DNA from: Paramecium octaurelia
Taxonomy: Eukaryota > Ciliophora > Oligohymenophorea > Peniculida > Parameciidae
Length of the DNA stretch: 64,000 nucleotides
Reading direction: 5' to 3'
Assembly: GCA_905182995.1 (NCBI GenBank)
Contig: CAJJDP010000074.1
Coordinates: 186,001 to 250,000 of the forward strand
This document shows positions 38,006-49,778 of the stretch, in pieces; the stretch's first letter is position 1; every line of letters begins with the position of its first letter. The notes beneath the pieces are model-generated. The model was not told the origin of the DNA. It saw nothing but the letters and a program-made list of their open reading frames with translations, and searched no databases. The position numbers and the translations under genes are program-made.

Positions 38006-39038
38006 ATGGATAATCAGAAGTACAAGGTTTCACTCAACATGTATGATTTGTCTTAAGGAATGGCCAAACAATTTTCACCTATGTTTTTAGGCAAATAAAT
38101 TGAGGCTATATGGCACACTGGAATTGTAGTGTATGGAAAAGAATATTATTTCGGTGGAGGCATTTGTGCTTAAACTCCAAAAACGACTATATACGGATAC
38201 CCAATAGAGGTTCATAGTTTATACTAAGAATTAGGAAAGAGAATTGGGAGAAACAGAAATCCCTCAGAGTACATTCGAAGAATTCTTGAGAAGCATAAGT
38301 TCAAATTATACAATGGAGAAATATGACCTATTTAAAAACAATTGCAATAATTTTACCAATGAATGTGCTTAATTTTTAGTTGGAAAAGGTATTCCCGAAA
38401 ATATTACAGGTAAATTATAATCTTTTAATTCACATTAGGATTGCCATAAGAATTTTTAAATACCTAATTAGGATAAATGTTGAAACCCATAATAGAGCAA
38501 ATCACCAATAAACAGGCTTCTGATTAGACTGAGCATTTTAATTATGTCTACAATTAAGACTTAGACGTACCTTAAAATTTCCAAAATATTAATCCCTAAA
38601 TAATAAACTAGCCATAGCCTTAGCCACAAATTGTTCCCTAAAACTAAACAGTTTAGGCAGCCTAATAACAATCGCAATAACATTCTTCAACAGATTCTAA
38701 TGTTGTACCAATCGAAGACTTGGAATCCTTTTTTTGTTTGATAGAGAGCAGCCCTTAATGTGTTATTGACTTCTATACAGATTGGTGTGGACCATGCAAG
38801 ACCATAAAACCAGTGTTTCATAAGTTATCAATAGACAACCCACACATCAATTTCTACAATGTGAATATTGATAAAGTAAGCACCCAATTTCTTATAAATT
38901 TAGGTCAGAGAATTAGCAGATTCATTACAAGTGACTAGCATCCCAACCTTTATTATTTATCAGAATGGAGAATAGAAATTTAGATGGACAGGAGGAAACC
39001 AAAATACATTACACGAATACATAAATAAAATAAAATGA
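38006..39038 (+). CDS. PPPDE (DeSI-type) peptidase–thioredoxin fusion
   Basis: 316 residues with introns of 25, 29 and 28 nt. Residues 1–130 are a PPPDE/DUF862 domain, the fold of DeSI desumoylating or deubiquitinating isopeptidases: catalytic His in WHTGIVVYG, FGGGI, GETEIPQSTFEEFL, and catalytic Cys in YDLFKNNCNNFTNE. After a Gln-rich linker, residues about 215–316 form a thioredoxin domain with the active site WCGPC (VIDFYTDWCGPCKTIKP) and the cis-proline region SIPTFIIYQNGE. Both active sites look intact. Related PPPDE–thioredoxin proteins, often with a PUL domain, are known from other eukaryotes; no PUL domain is present here. Probable function is redox-linked removal of ubiquitin-like modifiers, which is inference. 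Confidence 0.9.
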
Positions 39039-39079
39039 ATTGATAATAATTATATTTGCAAATTTACATTCATCATCAT

Positions 39080-40798
39080 TCAAAACATATCATTCAACAC
39101 CTCCTAGTTGATCCCACTGTCTTATATAGAAGAAATTCTCTTAACCAAATAAGCACTTCCATTTTTATCCTCTTCATTCATCTTAATCTTCTTCACAATG
39201 GAATCCGAATCATCATACATTCTTGGTGACAACTTTCCCCTCAACTGATCGATATCAGTCACATTGGCAACATATATCTTCATATTGAACTCGTCCTCAT
39301 TTTTAAAACTCTATAGTTTTCTCTAATTTAATTCTATTGCAAACTAAGTGATAGGAATCCTTAAGAACAGAGGCCATGCATCTGGCTTTAATTTCTTGAT
39401 TCCTAAGAAATATGTGAGAGATTTGGCATAATCTCTTTCAAGATTCTCTTCCCCATCAGGTGTTATTCTCAACTCAAAACTAGTATTATCATAAATTGCT
39501 TCATTGTGTCCAATCAACTTTAATAATTTCGGTAATTGTGCTTCACAAAATCCAGTCCACTTATGAAAGTTTTCAGAACTCTTCGAAACTATAGATATGG
39601 CAACAAAGTATTAAAAACAATCAAAAAAATCAAATGGTCTCAATACTTCATTCCAATCTCCTAATTTCTAGGCTCCGATCTAAAATTCTTAGAAGATGGT
39701 TTGAAAAGTGATCTTATTGACTTTGAATGTCGTGTTGAAGAATGGATATGCGGGAGTTATGATTTGCATTATCTTGTCGTTCCTTTTATCTTCATCTCTC
39801 TTCCAACAGAGAGTCTTAAATGTTTCTATTTCTGGACTATAAATAATAAAAAATAAAATCTTACTCCGATTCATCAATCACAACTGGTATCTTCCAATTC
39901 CATTGAGAATAAATTTAGAAAAATAGACTAACAGTTTAACACACATCCACTCGAGGAAACAACTAACAAATCTTTGCCATCAAGATTGCCCAACTAATAC
40001 CTCCCAAATAACCAATAATATTGCTTGACACCTTTCTCTTCTTTGCCCATTACTTTATGATTCTCAAAGCCTGTACAAATTGGGAATGATCAGGCATTGA
40101 TTTACTGATCAAAATACCATTCTTTCGACCATTCAAAGCATACAATGATTTATCTTCACTTTACAATAGGTTTCTTCGTAATTCATCTAAATTTTCATCT
40201 ATATTTTCAGGAACTCTATCCGAATTCAATTGAGCAAAGTTGATATCTATATGAAATCCTTTGTAAATCATCTTTATAATAGGATTTGAGGTGCTTTCAA
40301 TTTTATTTATTTATTCCATTCCATCCTCATTTGACAACAAATAAAATAAACTTTAATACATTTCAATCATAAATACCCATTAAAAAATTGCTCCCTTCTA
40401 TCTATAAATTCTGGAGCAATGCATATTAAATCTATATCAGATTTGCTATCTGCAACACCCAATAACACTGATCCGTAAGGCAATAGTACTGCTGAGCAAT
40501 ATTTTAAATGATCCTCATTGATTCTTTTTTCTTTTGCACATTATTAAGACCATTTTTTAACTATCCCTCCTAGATATACTTAAATCTCTTTGCTTTTCTA
40601 TTGATTTTCCTCAATCGCTTGGAGGGATTCTGCCTCAATGAAACCAAGTAATTAGCCCTTATTGCATTAATGTTGCATTAAATTGGGATCATAATCAATT
40701 CTTCCATGAGCCCTCTTTAACTCATTATTAATATCTTGACTACTCATTCTCGGAGCCCACTCCTTGATCAAGTTTATCAGCTCATTACTAAAATCCAT
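39080..40798 (-). CDS. Nuclear poly(A) polymerase
   Basis: 554 residues; introns of 26 and 28 nt. The nucleotidyltransferase core has LLPYGSVLLGVADSKSDIDL (Gly-Ser and the two metal-binding aspartates) and the third aspartate in GFHIDINFAQ. The central domain contains LRIIKQWAKKRKVSSNIIGY. The RNA-binding-fold region begins with the PAP hallmark QIITPAYPFFNTT. The C-terminal about 180 residues match the size of the PAP RNA-binding domain; a long Ser/Thr-rich regulatory tail like that of mammals is absent. The N-terminal 100 residues are a helical lead-in. Adds poly(A) tails to mRNA 3' ends with the CPSF complex. Confidence 0.92.
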
Positions 40799-40965
40799 TT
40801 TTATAATTTTAATAATTAGATAATCTGGTCTAATTATCAGTTAATCATTCTCATAAATTAATATCTCATGTCTCATTGAGCCAGTTCCACAATTCTTGTG
40901 TATTTTATATTTGATAGGATTGTCTCTAATTAAACTTTATTAATAATATAATTATCATAAATTCC

Positions 40966-41326
40966 ATGAGCTTCTAAGTAATTCCTTGAAGATTATTTCA
41001 TAGACAACCGATTCCAAGAAAGAAGAATTCAGAAAGTATTTAGAAAAGGCTGGCGTTATAGATCAATTGACTAGAGTTCTGGTGGGATTATATGAAGAAC
41101 CAGAAAAGCCAAACAATGCCATTGAGTATTCATTCAATTGATTCCCTAGTTATGTTAAAAAGTACTTAGGATCACCTGTCGACATTGATGTTGACAAACT
41201 CAAATTAGAATATGAAAAACTTAAAGATGAGAACATTAGATTGAAGAGGGAAATTGCTGATTTGAAAAAAGAAGTAAAGTATTCTCCCTATCTAAGTTAT
41301 AAGCAGCCCAATAAGAATAGAATTGA
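40966..41326 (+). CDS. MYCBP: c-Myc-binding protein homologue (MYCBP/AMY-1)
   Basis: 95 residues; three introns (26, 24 and 23 nt) that together give an exact frame. The conserved core is EFRKYLEKAGVIDQLTRVLV followed by GLYEEPEKPNNAIDYVKKYL, typical of MYCBP. A C-terminal coiled coil (LKLEYEKLKDENIRLKREIA) ends LQAAQQEQN. In ciliates and algae MYCBP relatives work with AKAP-type proteins in the ciliary axoneme, near the RSP3/PKA-like scaffolds, so a ciliary role is plausible. It lies tail to tail with the next gene, 50 nt apart. Confidence 0.88.
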
Positions 41327-41376
41327 TATTGCATAAATCAATAAATTTACATTACTAAATAAATATATAATAATAT

Positions 41377-43480
41377 TCAAATGGAAAGAATAATTAATTT
41401 TTTAGAATCTATAATGATAGATATTAATCCTTTCTTACTAACTTACAGATCTTTGATTGAGTGACATTCAAATTTGTTCTGGATTTCCAAATCTCCCGAT
41501 GAAATATATGCTTTCAATTACAATTAATTAAACAACCCCTCTTCCTTTTATTATTTGGTTCTTGCCAAGTCACTTGACTATTGTTGATTTGTACTCAAAA
41601 TGATTAGTTTCCCATCAAAATATTATAATTCCTTTATAAATTTGTTATTAAACTAAATCTTTTTTGATTTGGCGAAACCCTGCTATTAATAAGTGTATTG
41701 AATGATGGTATTGTCTTTTAAGACTGAGATCAAATATGAGTCTTCTGATTTCTCGGAAAATCTGAGAATTGAACTAGAAAGATCAATGTTGATTTTGTTT
41801 TTAAGTTGAGGTTTCAAATTTATAGCAATTTTATCTAAATTATTTTGCAATTCTCTAATTAATGAGTTGACTGTTTCAAAAGATTCTTCATATTCTATTT
41901 AATTTTATTACTGTTTAACATTGTCCATATAACTATCTTTAAAAACATTTTATAATATCTTAGTAATATTTTCTGTTTATTTGAACTCTACATTCTTCTA
42001 TACAACTACCTTAGTAAAAAATGTCCTTGGTGCTAATTAAATTAAATATATTAAATACATATTTTGCCCTAATAGAAGCATTACAAGTTTCGTAACTAAA
42101 ACAAGTGATTATCCTTCAAGAAATCAAATAGTTTTGATAGATCTACTTCTATTTTATTGAGAGGGGAGTTTACATTCTCACATTCAACTTCTTATTCATT
42201 TCCTGCCTTTATTGCACATAGATTCAACCAAACGAAAAAGTTTCTCAAATGTAACTTCGTCTAATGACACTCTATCTAAAATCTGCTGAATAATTTTTAG
42301 ATCTTTTAGACTGTTTGTTATAATTCTTCAAAAGGAGTTTTGTGTAATCCTTAATAAAAGGGCCTATTTAAATATCAATTAGATTTTCCTTACATATTTT
42401 TTGATTGAATAAAGAAATTGAGAATGATTAAAATTCTTGATAAGACATTCATCAATGAATCCTAAATAATTTCCTAAATATTATTGAAACTGTTTGTGAT
42501 ATTCTTAATTTAAATTAAATATATATATTACATCATCCATTTTTTACAAAATTTTAGTATTGTATAATTCTTTTTGAAAGAATTGAACAAGTTCCTGAGG
42601 ACAATCCCCTTTTTGGTAAAATTTCAGAATATGGAAATTGATTGATTCCTAAGGCCCAAAAGATATCAATGGACCTATGATATTTAGTTGGTAACATTTG
42701 AAAATGTCCTATAATTGAGTATTTATTAATAGGATTGATGTTTTCAAAAAACAAAATAGTTCATTTAAGTAACTCAATTGCTGAATGTATTTCTAGATGA
42801 ACCAAATATTATACTAAAATTTATTGATGCTTCATTAGGCTAATGTCGTAAATTTCGACAGTGGAATCTGAAAAACAGTGCAATTCATTTTGCAATTGAT
42901 ATAATTCATTAATCCCTTTATGTTCAATTTCTCCTAAATGAAGAATCCCATTAAAATTATAGGCGATCTACCTATTAGTTAAAGAGAATATGATATTATT
43001 TATTTGTTATTGTTTTAGAAAGCAAAGATTTTACCAATTTTTCCTATTTATAAACAATGCAATTACAAGTTTGTTGTTGATAATGGAATTATAGCTGCTT
43101 ATAATTCAAGCTCCTTAATAATTTTGACATTCACTTAAACCAAAAGCATCTATTTGATTTTATCTGTACTCTTAATTAAAGTAGATTGAATGATTTTTTA
43201 ATGAGAAGCCAAATGATACAAAAACAATTTGTTTCCAACATTATAAGTCAGGAACGTACCTAGTTAGAGAGCTCTGAATACTTTCCACAATTATGTTGCT
43301 GATGGCATCGTCTTCTTAAATCATGAACATCCTTTGCAATTATTCGCTTACTCTGCATATTTCTAATTAGTTATTGACATATAGGATTGCACACACATCC
43401 ATAGTTTTACTCCAACTAACAGACTAGATTTCTTGAGCCATAACTCTATCTAACATAGGAGAAAATGATTAGCTTTCCAT
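41377..43480 (-). CDS. APC4-like protein (anaphase-promoting complex), tentative
   Basis: About 650–690 residues; the intron map is incomplete. The N-terminus (QEIQSVSWSKTMDVCAILYV, NNQLEICRV) looks like the first WD-type blade of APC4. A helical middle region (DCPQELVQFFQKELYNTKIL) and a C-terminal beta-rich region complete the WD40-plus-long-helical layout expected for APC4. No single diagnostic motif was seen and the match is by overall layout. If correct, it is a scaffold subunit of the ubiquitin ligase that triggers anaphase. It could instead be another WD40/helical scaffold. An intron just after SSLT, at about 43,260, is likely. Confidence 0.5.
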
Positions 43481-43694
43481 TTCAAATTTAAAATTATATA
43501 ATTACTTTATTAATATATTGAAATCCATTTTATCATTTATCATAAATCTATAACCTAATTGAATATTTATATATTAACTATAAGAATAAACTTAGTATAT
43601 GATAGATTTGAGTAGAGTATGATTTACATATAAGATAATGTTTAATTGATATTATTAATAAGGATCATAATTTGAAGTAAATGAATGACTTAGT

Positions 43695-43886
43695 ATGTCA
43701 TTAGGATTACAATTTTTATATATGACTTCTTCTCAAATGCAATAAGAAATTGAACTCATAGAATTTATTACTGCTTTACATTCACCCTACACGTTCATTG
43801 AAGAATAGACTTTGTTATATATTAATAATTGTTTTGAAAAGGTCGATTATAGAAGGGATATATAATAGAAGGAGAAGAAGAAGTGA
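43695..43886 (+). CDS. Small protein, 63 aa, unknown
   Basis: Intronless frame of 63 codons plus TGA, with Gln encoded by TAA/TAG. It starts MSLGLQFLYMTSSQMQQEIE and continues with helical, charged sequence, ending KEKKK. It is placed between the APC4-like and LST8 genes on the opposite strand, 11 nt from the LST8 stop codon. No family recognised. Codon pattern is coding-like, but the length leaves room for chance. Confidence 0.4.
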
Positions 43887-43897
43887 TAATGTTAATA

Positions 43898-44907
43898 TCA
43901 ATCAATTGCTATATCATTAATTGATAAACTAGTAACAGCCTATTTATGTCCCTTTAAAGTTCTAAGCACAGCAGCACTATCAGTTTGCCATATTTTTGTT
44001 GTTAAGTCAGATGATGCTGTAATGATATACTCTGAGTCACAAGAAAATGCACAATCCCATACCCATTTGCCATGACCTATAAATATTGGATCACTATTGA
44101 CTACCATAAAGAGTTGAAAACAATTCCCATTTTGGATATTTGTCATTCCCTAAATTTTTCTCATTCAAAGTCCATAATTTCACGGTTTTATCAGCACTGC
44201 AAGTAGCCAAATATCTTAGATCTGCAGAAATTGAAGCCTTGAGTATATAATCTTGATGAGCCTCAAACTTATACAACAAACTCTGTTCAGTGAGGTCCAT
44301 GTTATTCATCATATACGTATGACATTATCCTTATGAATCAGCAGCTACAATTTGACTAGCATTATAAGCAATGGATATCGATCTAATACCAACTTCAGGA
44401 CAGGGAGATAATTTCAATCTTACCTTGTTTTACTAGAAATCGTATATCTTCACATTCCCCATTTAATCCCCAACGATCAACTCAGTCTCATTTGGATGCA
44501 AACATATGGTATTTAATGGTTCCTTCTCCTAGTATTCTCGTGATAAATCTAAGTTATTATTGAATTCATTTACTATTTGATCTAAGGTCATGGATTCTGA
44601 TATATCCATCTTCAGAACAAGTATAAAAGAAATTGCTATCCTTCAAAAATCCAATTCCTGTTATATTATTCTTATATCCATCGTAAACATAAACAGGCTA
44701 CTTCTTCTAAGAGATCACATCGTAGTAAGAAGCAAAGAAGTTGCCACCCGCAGCCAGATGCTTCTTGTCTTGAGAGATGTCAATTCTATTTACAATCACC
44801 TTTTCCCCGTAATTGATCTCCTCTTTCAATTGTCCTGTAGTAGCATCCCAAAATATAAAAGTATGATCATAGGATGATGTTACTAATATAACATCATTTT
44901 CAGACAT
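43898..44907 (-). CDS. LST8: LST8 (TOR complex WD40 subunit)
   Basis: 318 residues; introns of 25 and 28 nt. Compact seven-bladed WD40 protein with the LST8 pattern: ILVTSSYDHTFIFWDATTGQ, VIVNRIDISQDKKHLAAGG, RYLATCSADKTVKLWTLNEK, and WVWDCAFSCDSEYIITASSD followed by KIWQ. Length matches LST8 orthologues (about 300–330) with almost no extra sequence. It is a constitutive partner of TOR kinase in TORC1 and TORC2, in the cytoplasm and on lysosome-like membranes. High confidence from blade-specific motifs, not just WD dipeptides. Confidence 0.92.
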
Positions 44908-45796
44908 TTAATATATTTATAATAAAATATAAATTATAATACACTCTATAATTATGTTACTCAAACTAATTTAATAATCATTATTAAAGTATCTAATCCT
45001 TCCTATTATTTTTGATTAATAATTCTTCATTATTCTCTTCATTCTAAATTAATCATAAATTGATGAAAAAGTCAATCGACAAACTACACCCTTAGTTTGA
45101 ACTCTTATAAAATCACTTTCTTAATTGTAATAAGTTATTAAATAATATAAAGATGTTATTTTCTTAGATGAAATTTACCATACTCACAATTAAAATATAG
45201 TCTATAACCATCTATGTTCAGATTTTTTATAATTTATAAATGACATTTTAAAATGATATCATAATATAACTTACAGTCACATTAGAACCGATCATAATAT
45301 TATCTTGGATAAAAATTGATTAAAATGTTGCCATAAGTAGAGATTAAATAAAACTAAAGCATTTGAGTAATAATTATTTCATTTAATATCAAACTTCCTT
45401 TAAATCTTAAAAAATAATGGATCTGTAAGTTTCAAATAGAAGTAACTAACTTAAATTTCGATAAAGTAGTGAATGAAATGTCATAATTTAATATTCAACA
45501 ATCGCTTATACAATGTATCGTTATTTTTAGATAGAATAAAACTTAAAAATAATTATGTTAATTAAGATTTCTTAGTTTATTAATTAATTATAAAAGTGAG
45601 TGATAATAATATTAATTTGCAAAATATAATTTTAAATAAAAAATACTTCAATAAGTAAAGGGTATGTGTCCTAATATGGAGGATAGTAAAATTAAAATTT
45701 AATAATGGTCATCAGTTTCAAGGTAGATATGCTTATATAGATAAATAAAATGATTTTGAATTTATTTATTAATTAAAATATTCAAATTAAATTAGC
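44908..45796. other. Divergent intergenic region with a possible short frame
   Basis: About 890 bases between divergent starts. On the minus strand a TGA-free, moderately coding-like stretch (RVQTKGVVCRLTFSSIYDQF near 45,090) runs in frame into the LST8 start. A short ATG frame starting MSFINYKKSEHRWLQTIFQL lies further upstream near 45,230. This could be a small unresolved gene or an alternative 5' exon. The rest is AT-rich and unrecognised. Confidence 0.3.
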
Positions 45797-46459
45797 ATGA
45801 AATTCTCATTTGAATTGTAAGTATTTAAGTGTCATGTGATAGATCGGATAATACTCATAAAGTGATAGGATTTGTTTGCTCGAATATCGTTGAGATTGTG
45901 TTGTTGGCCTATTATGCTTCTATCGATTTGGACCTCTAGTAATTAAACATATTTAGAATAGTAAAAATACTGGTTATGAGAATGAATTCTCGGCTTTCAA
46001 AGGCTTATCTGTAACAGGAAGTCTTTTTATGATGATCACTTGGTTTTTATAGATTCTGCTGATCTACAGATATAATTAAAAGATCTTATACCTGATTTTT
46101 GCAGTTAATACCTTTTCTATTCTAATATTGTTGATTGGAATGGGAATTGGATCAGAAGCGGTATTTTACATTCTTTATGATTTCAGTTAAGGAGAGGTAC
46201 AAAAGGGTACACAACCTATAATGTTCCAGTGGCATTTTGGTTCATCCAATTGAGTCTGTACATTATGAGTTTAGTGAACTTGCATAATTTCAAACAACAA
46301 GAAGGAAATGAAAAGAAGGACGATAAAACTCAAAAGAAAGAGGAAACTGATGATTCAAAGAAACAAGCATAGAACACGAACACCTAAGCAAATTAAAGTT
46401 AAGTAGTTATGATGGGAAACAATGAATCTCAATTCACTCAATAACAATAAGTTGTATGA
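45797..46459 (+). CDS. Four-TM membrane protein, tandem paralogue 1
   Basis: 195 residues; introns of 26, 23 and 26 nt. Four hydrophobic segments are visible: VIGFVCSNIVEIVLLAYYA, LFMMITWFLQILLIY, LIFAVNTFSILILLIGMGIG, and VAFWFIQLSLYIMSLVNL. A highly charged Lys/Glu/Gln tail follows. Segment order, spacing and shared motifs (EIVLL, FMM, IGMxxG) match the gene immediately downstream, so the two form a tandem duplicate pair. Family not recognised; the topology is like tetraspan/claudin-type small membrane proteins, without their motifs. Confidence 0.72.
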
Positions 46460-46493
46460 ATTTCATAATAAATTATTTTATAATATCATTTTT

Positions 46494-46971
46494 ATGGTTC
46501 AATTGTAATGAATTCTCATATTCTATTATAGGGATGAAAAGAAGCAACTAGCAATTAGCAATCTTGCACTTCTCATGATAGAAATCGTTCTATTAACTGA
46601 ATATTCTTATATGAATGAACATCCTCATCGAAATCAAAATTTGACCTATGTGAGATTCGCAATTTCCGGATAAGTTTTCATGATGCTCGCCTTTATGGGG
46701 TTGGTTGCAACTTACTTCTTCTAACACAAATACATAAAATTTGGAATCTATGGAAGTCTATTGTTAGGTTTTATATTAGTTTTTATCGGTATGATAGTTG
46801 GGGCAAAATAGGTAATCCATTTTTATATAAATTTAGTATAAAGGTGGTTATGACACCATTGCATCAACTTGGTGGATTGAAGTAGGATTAACTATCTTAG
46901 GCTTTTTGAATTTCATCCGAGCCTTTAGTAATGAACCATAACTTAATGAAGAGTATCAGAGATAAGTGTGA
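46494..46971 (+). CDS. Four-TM membrane protein, tandem paralogue 2
   Basis: 141 residues; introns of 27 and 25 nt restore the frame exactly. The first exon is tiny (MVQL). Four membrane segments: LAISNLALLMIEIVLLTEYS, VFMMLAFMGLVATYFF, IYGSLLLGFILVFIGMIVG, and WWIEVGLTILGFLNFIRAF. Homologous in layout to the preceding gene but lacking its long charged tail. It begins 34 nt after that gene's stop. Function unknown. Confidence 0.72.
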
Positions 46972-47070
46972 GATTTATTCATATGCAATCAATTCTACAA
47001 ATTATATAATTTCTATATTTTAATTATGTATTATTTTATAATGTGAGTAAAATTAAGATCTACAATAATA

Positions 47071-48015
47071 ATGCAATCATATTATGAAAATCAGATTGAA
47101 TAATATCAAGTTGAATTATCAATATAGAGAAGAATGAAGAAAATTAGAAGAAAATCTAATATTTGGAAGAAAGTATTAATGAATGATAAAGAGATTTAAT
47201 GGATTATCTAATTAAAATGGAATAGTCATTATTTTCAAAAGAATTAAATTTATAAAATTGTATCTAAAGAAGACCATAAACTAGATTAAAATAAAATCAT
47301 AGATTCTTAAAATACGAAACAATATCAAGGATCAAAAAGTCTGTTTGGAAAAAATAATAATTAAGCATGAGTGAGCTAGAAAATGATTCCTATTTACAAT
47401 ATAGAATTAAATGCTACACCAGATTGGAAATTAAAACAATTTAATAATAGTTCCAACCTTAATTGACTCTGAATCCTTTAAAGAACTTAAATAAATAAAC
47501 CCTATGAAAAATAGATAACATTTCTTACTATATTATTGTAGTTTTTAGATTTTTACCGTATAAAGAAATTGCAATTCAATAAATTAAATTCTTTATCATA
47601 GAATGGCTTCTTAGACTGTATTATTATTGAAGATTATGTTACAATTCTGTTTGGATAACTGAGAAATGTAATTTTTTAAATCAAATAATTGCTAGCTGAT
47701 TATAAATAATTTCTTTCTCTTATATCAATCAAATCTTTACGTATAAGGTGTGAATACTTGAGTAATGCTAGCAACATTGAACAAGCAAAGGATTACAAAC
47801 GCATTATTGATTTTTTCCAATTAGTCCACTCTTTGAATTGCAACCATACACAAAACAATTAACCAGACTAATTTTTTGTTTAAACTATTTTAAAAAATAA
47901 TGGAAAATAGTCTTAAAAGTTAGAGGAGAAAGATAATCTTAATGATCAGATAATTTTTTTTAATGCAATCATAAATCTGAAATTACTAATAATTATTTAT
48001 AATATATTCTTATGA
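47071..48015 (+). CDS. Unknown protein, exon structure tentative
   Basis: Coding blocks in three frames can be joined by introns of 41 and 34 nt to give about 289 residues, a multiple of three. These introns are longer than the window's usual 20–31 nt, so the joins are tentative. The N-terminal block is basic (RRMKKIRRKSNIWKKVLMND). The C-terminal block is helical (CEYLSNASNIEQAKDYKRII). No domain recognised. Confidence 0.45.
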
Positions 48016-48294
48016 TTTTTAATTTAAACCATTGTCTAAGATTCATTATTTTAGCTAATTAAACAAAAAGTTCAAGATATTAGAAAATATACAAAATTTT
48101 TACATATTATCTAACCGATATGATCTAACAATAAAATAAGTAAATTCAATTATGATATAAAATAGAAATAATTTTCTAGATGCTAATATAATGTTTTATG
48201 TTAAGTTTTATTAATTATTAAAGAAAGACAATTATATATGGAATAATTACATTTTTATCTCCATTTTGTTATCAAAATTTAACATAAATTTTTA

Positions 48295-49751
48295 ATGGGA
48301 AACTATTTTAAAACTAAACCTAAACAAAAACTAGATAGAGAAATGGTTGAATTTCTGAAATCTCGTAAACTTCAACACATTAATGATGTATAGAGATATT
48401 TTTAAGCAGGCTATTGATGTTGTAAATACTAAATTTCCAAATTAAAAGTATTTAGAGTATAGTGATTATTGTGATGTATTCAACCCAATATTAGAAATTT
48501 GGACATAACCTGTATTTTCTCTCTTGTCTTCTAAATCTACATTAGAAGGGGCCAATGATATTTATGAATCATTAGCTGTTTTGGTAATTAAATGAATTAA
48601 CTTAAAGACAATATTTAGCGATGAAGAATAAGAACTTAAATTGTAGTTCATATTTCAATTATTTGATACTGATAAGTCAGGTGAAATCGAGAAGGCTGAA
48701 CTAGTAGTCGCTTTAGAAACATGCATTTGTGGTTTATGTAAGTTAGTCCATTTACCTGCTCCTTCATTAAAGGACATTGATTTCTATGCAGAGCGATTAT
48801 TTATAGAATTGGATAGAGATTACAGTAATACTATTTCCTTCAATGAGTTTAAATTGTGGATAATTGGAAATTTTGAATTATAAGACTTTTTGTTAAAGTA
48901 TGCGCTTATCTAAACATATGAAAATGCAAGAAGGAGATATAAAGAGAGGAGAATTCTTTATGAAAACTTTTTTATAAATGCAGTTGGAAATTATAAATGT
49001 GAATAATGTGAATTGGAATCAATAAGACAAATATTTTTGAATGAATTCAATAATTAGTAGTCAGATATTCTGGAGTTACTTTTTAAAACTTTATAGGATT
49101 CTTCTAATGCTTACTTAGACCAAAAACAGGATGGATGGATTTTTAAATAAGCATATTAAGATGTAATGAATGCTTGGGCTGCTTTTGACGCTTCTGATAT
49201 CAATTGTGATAATGAAGTCTCTATGTCAGAATTGAAATATTTAATCTATGCATATGAAGGAGATAAGCCAAATTATTATAGATTATAAACTGAAATGGAA
49301 ATCCTAGATATGGATTAATCAGGGAGAATTACAAGAGATGAATGGCTTAAATATCTTTGTGTAATTGAAAAAGGTAAATATGTATTTAGGGGCACTTTAT
49401 AGCATTAATTTAATGAATATGATAAAGATCATAATGGGATGCTTTCGATTTAAGATATAAAAGAATTATTGATAAACTCAATGAAAGATCTAAGAGTCAG
49501 CTTTAAGGTAGTTATTTTTTTGATTTTTTAAGAAATTAAAATCTGAGAAAAACTTTGAAGAAATGGTAGATGATTTGATAAATGAAATTGTTATTTCACT
49601 ATAAAAGGGAAAATAAGGTCATTAATCAAATTAGATGATTTTTGTATTATGTTTATCATTAAATTAGCTTACTTGGAATGAATTTAAGTCATTTATGGAG
49701 AAAGCAACACTCAAGTAGGATTAACTTCGTTAGTTTCTAGCCAAACTTTGA
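48295..49751 (+). CDS. EF-hand calcium-binding protein, probably N-myristoylated
   Basis: 461 residues; introns of 22, 24 and 25 nt. The N-terminus MGNYFK has Gly2 in a context suitable for myristoylation, suggesting membrane attachment. Several EF-hands are visible. DTDKSGEIEKAE near residue 125 is a good loop. LDMDQSGRITRDEW and YDKDHNGMLSIQD are good loops in the C-terminal half. LDRDYSNTISFNEF and DINCDNEVSMSEL are weaker. No kinase domain is present, so this is not a CDPK. It resembles multi-EF-hand sensor proteins abundant in ciliates. Precise partner unknown. Confidence 0.85.
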
Positions 49752-49778
49752 TTTATTAATATATTAAAAATAATTGTA

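Noticed and set aside
44590-44877. 95-codon plus-strand frame
   Set aside because: Antisense to the WD40 blades of LST8; no independent support.
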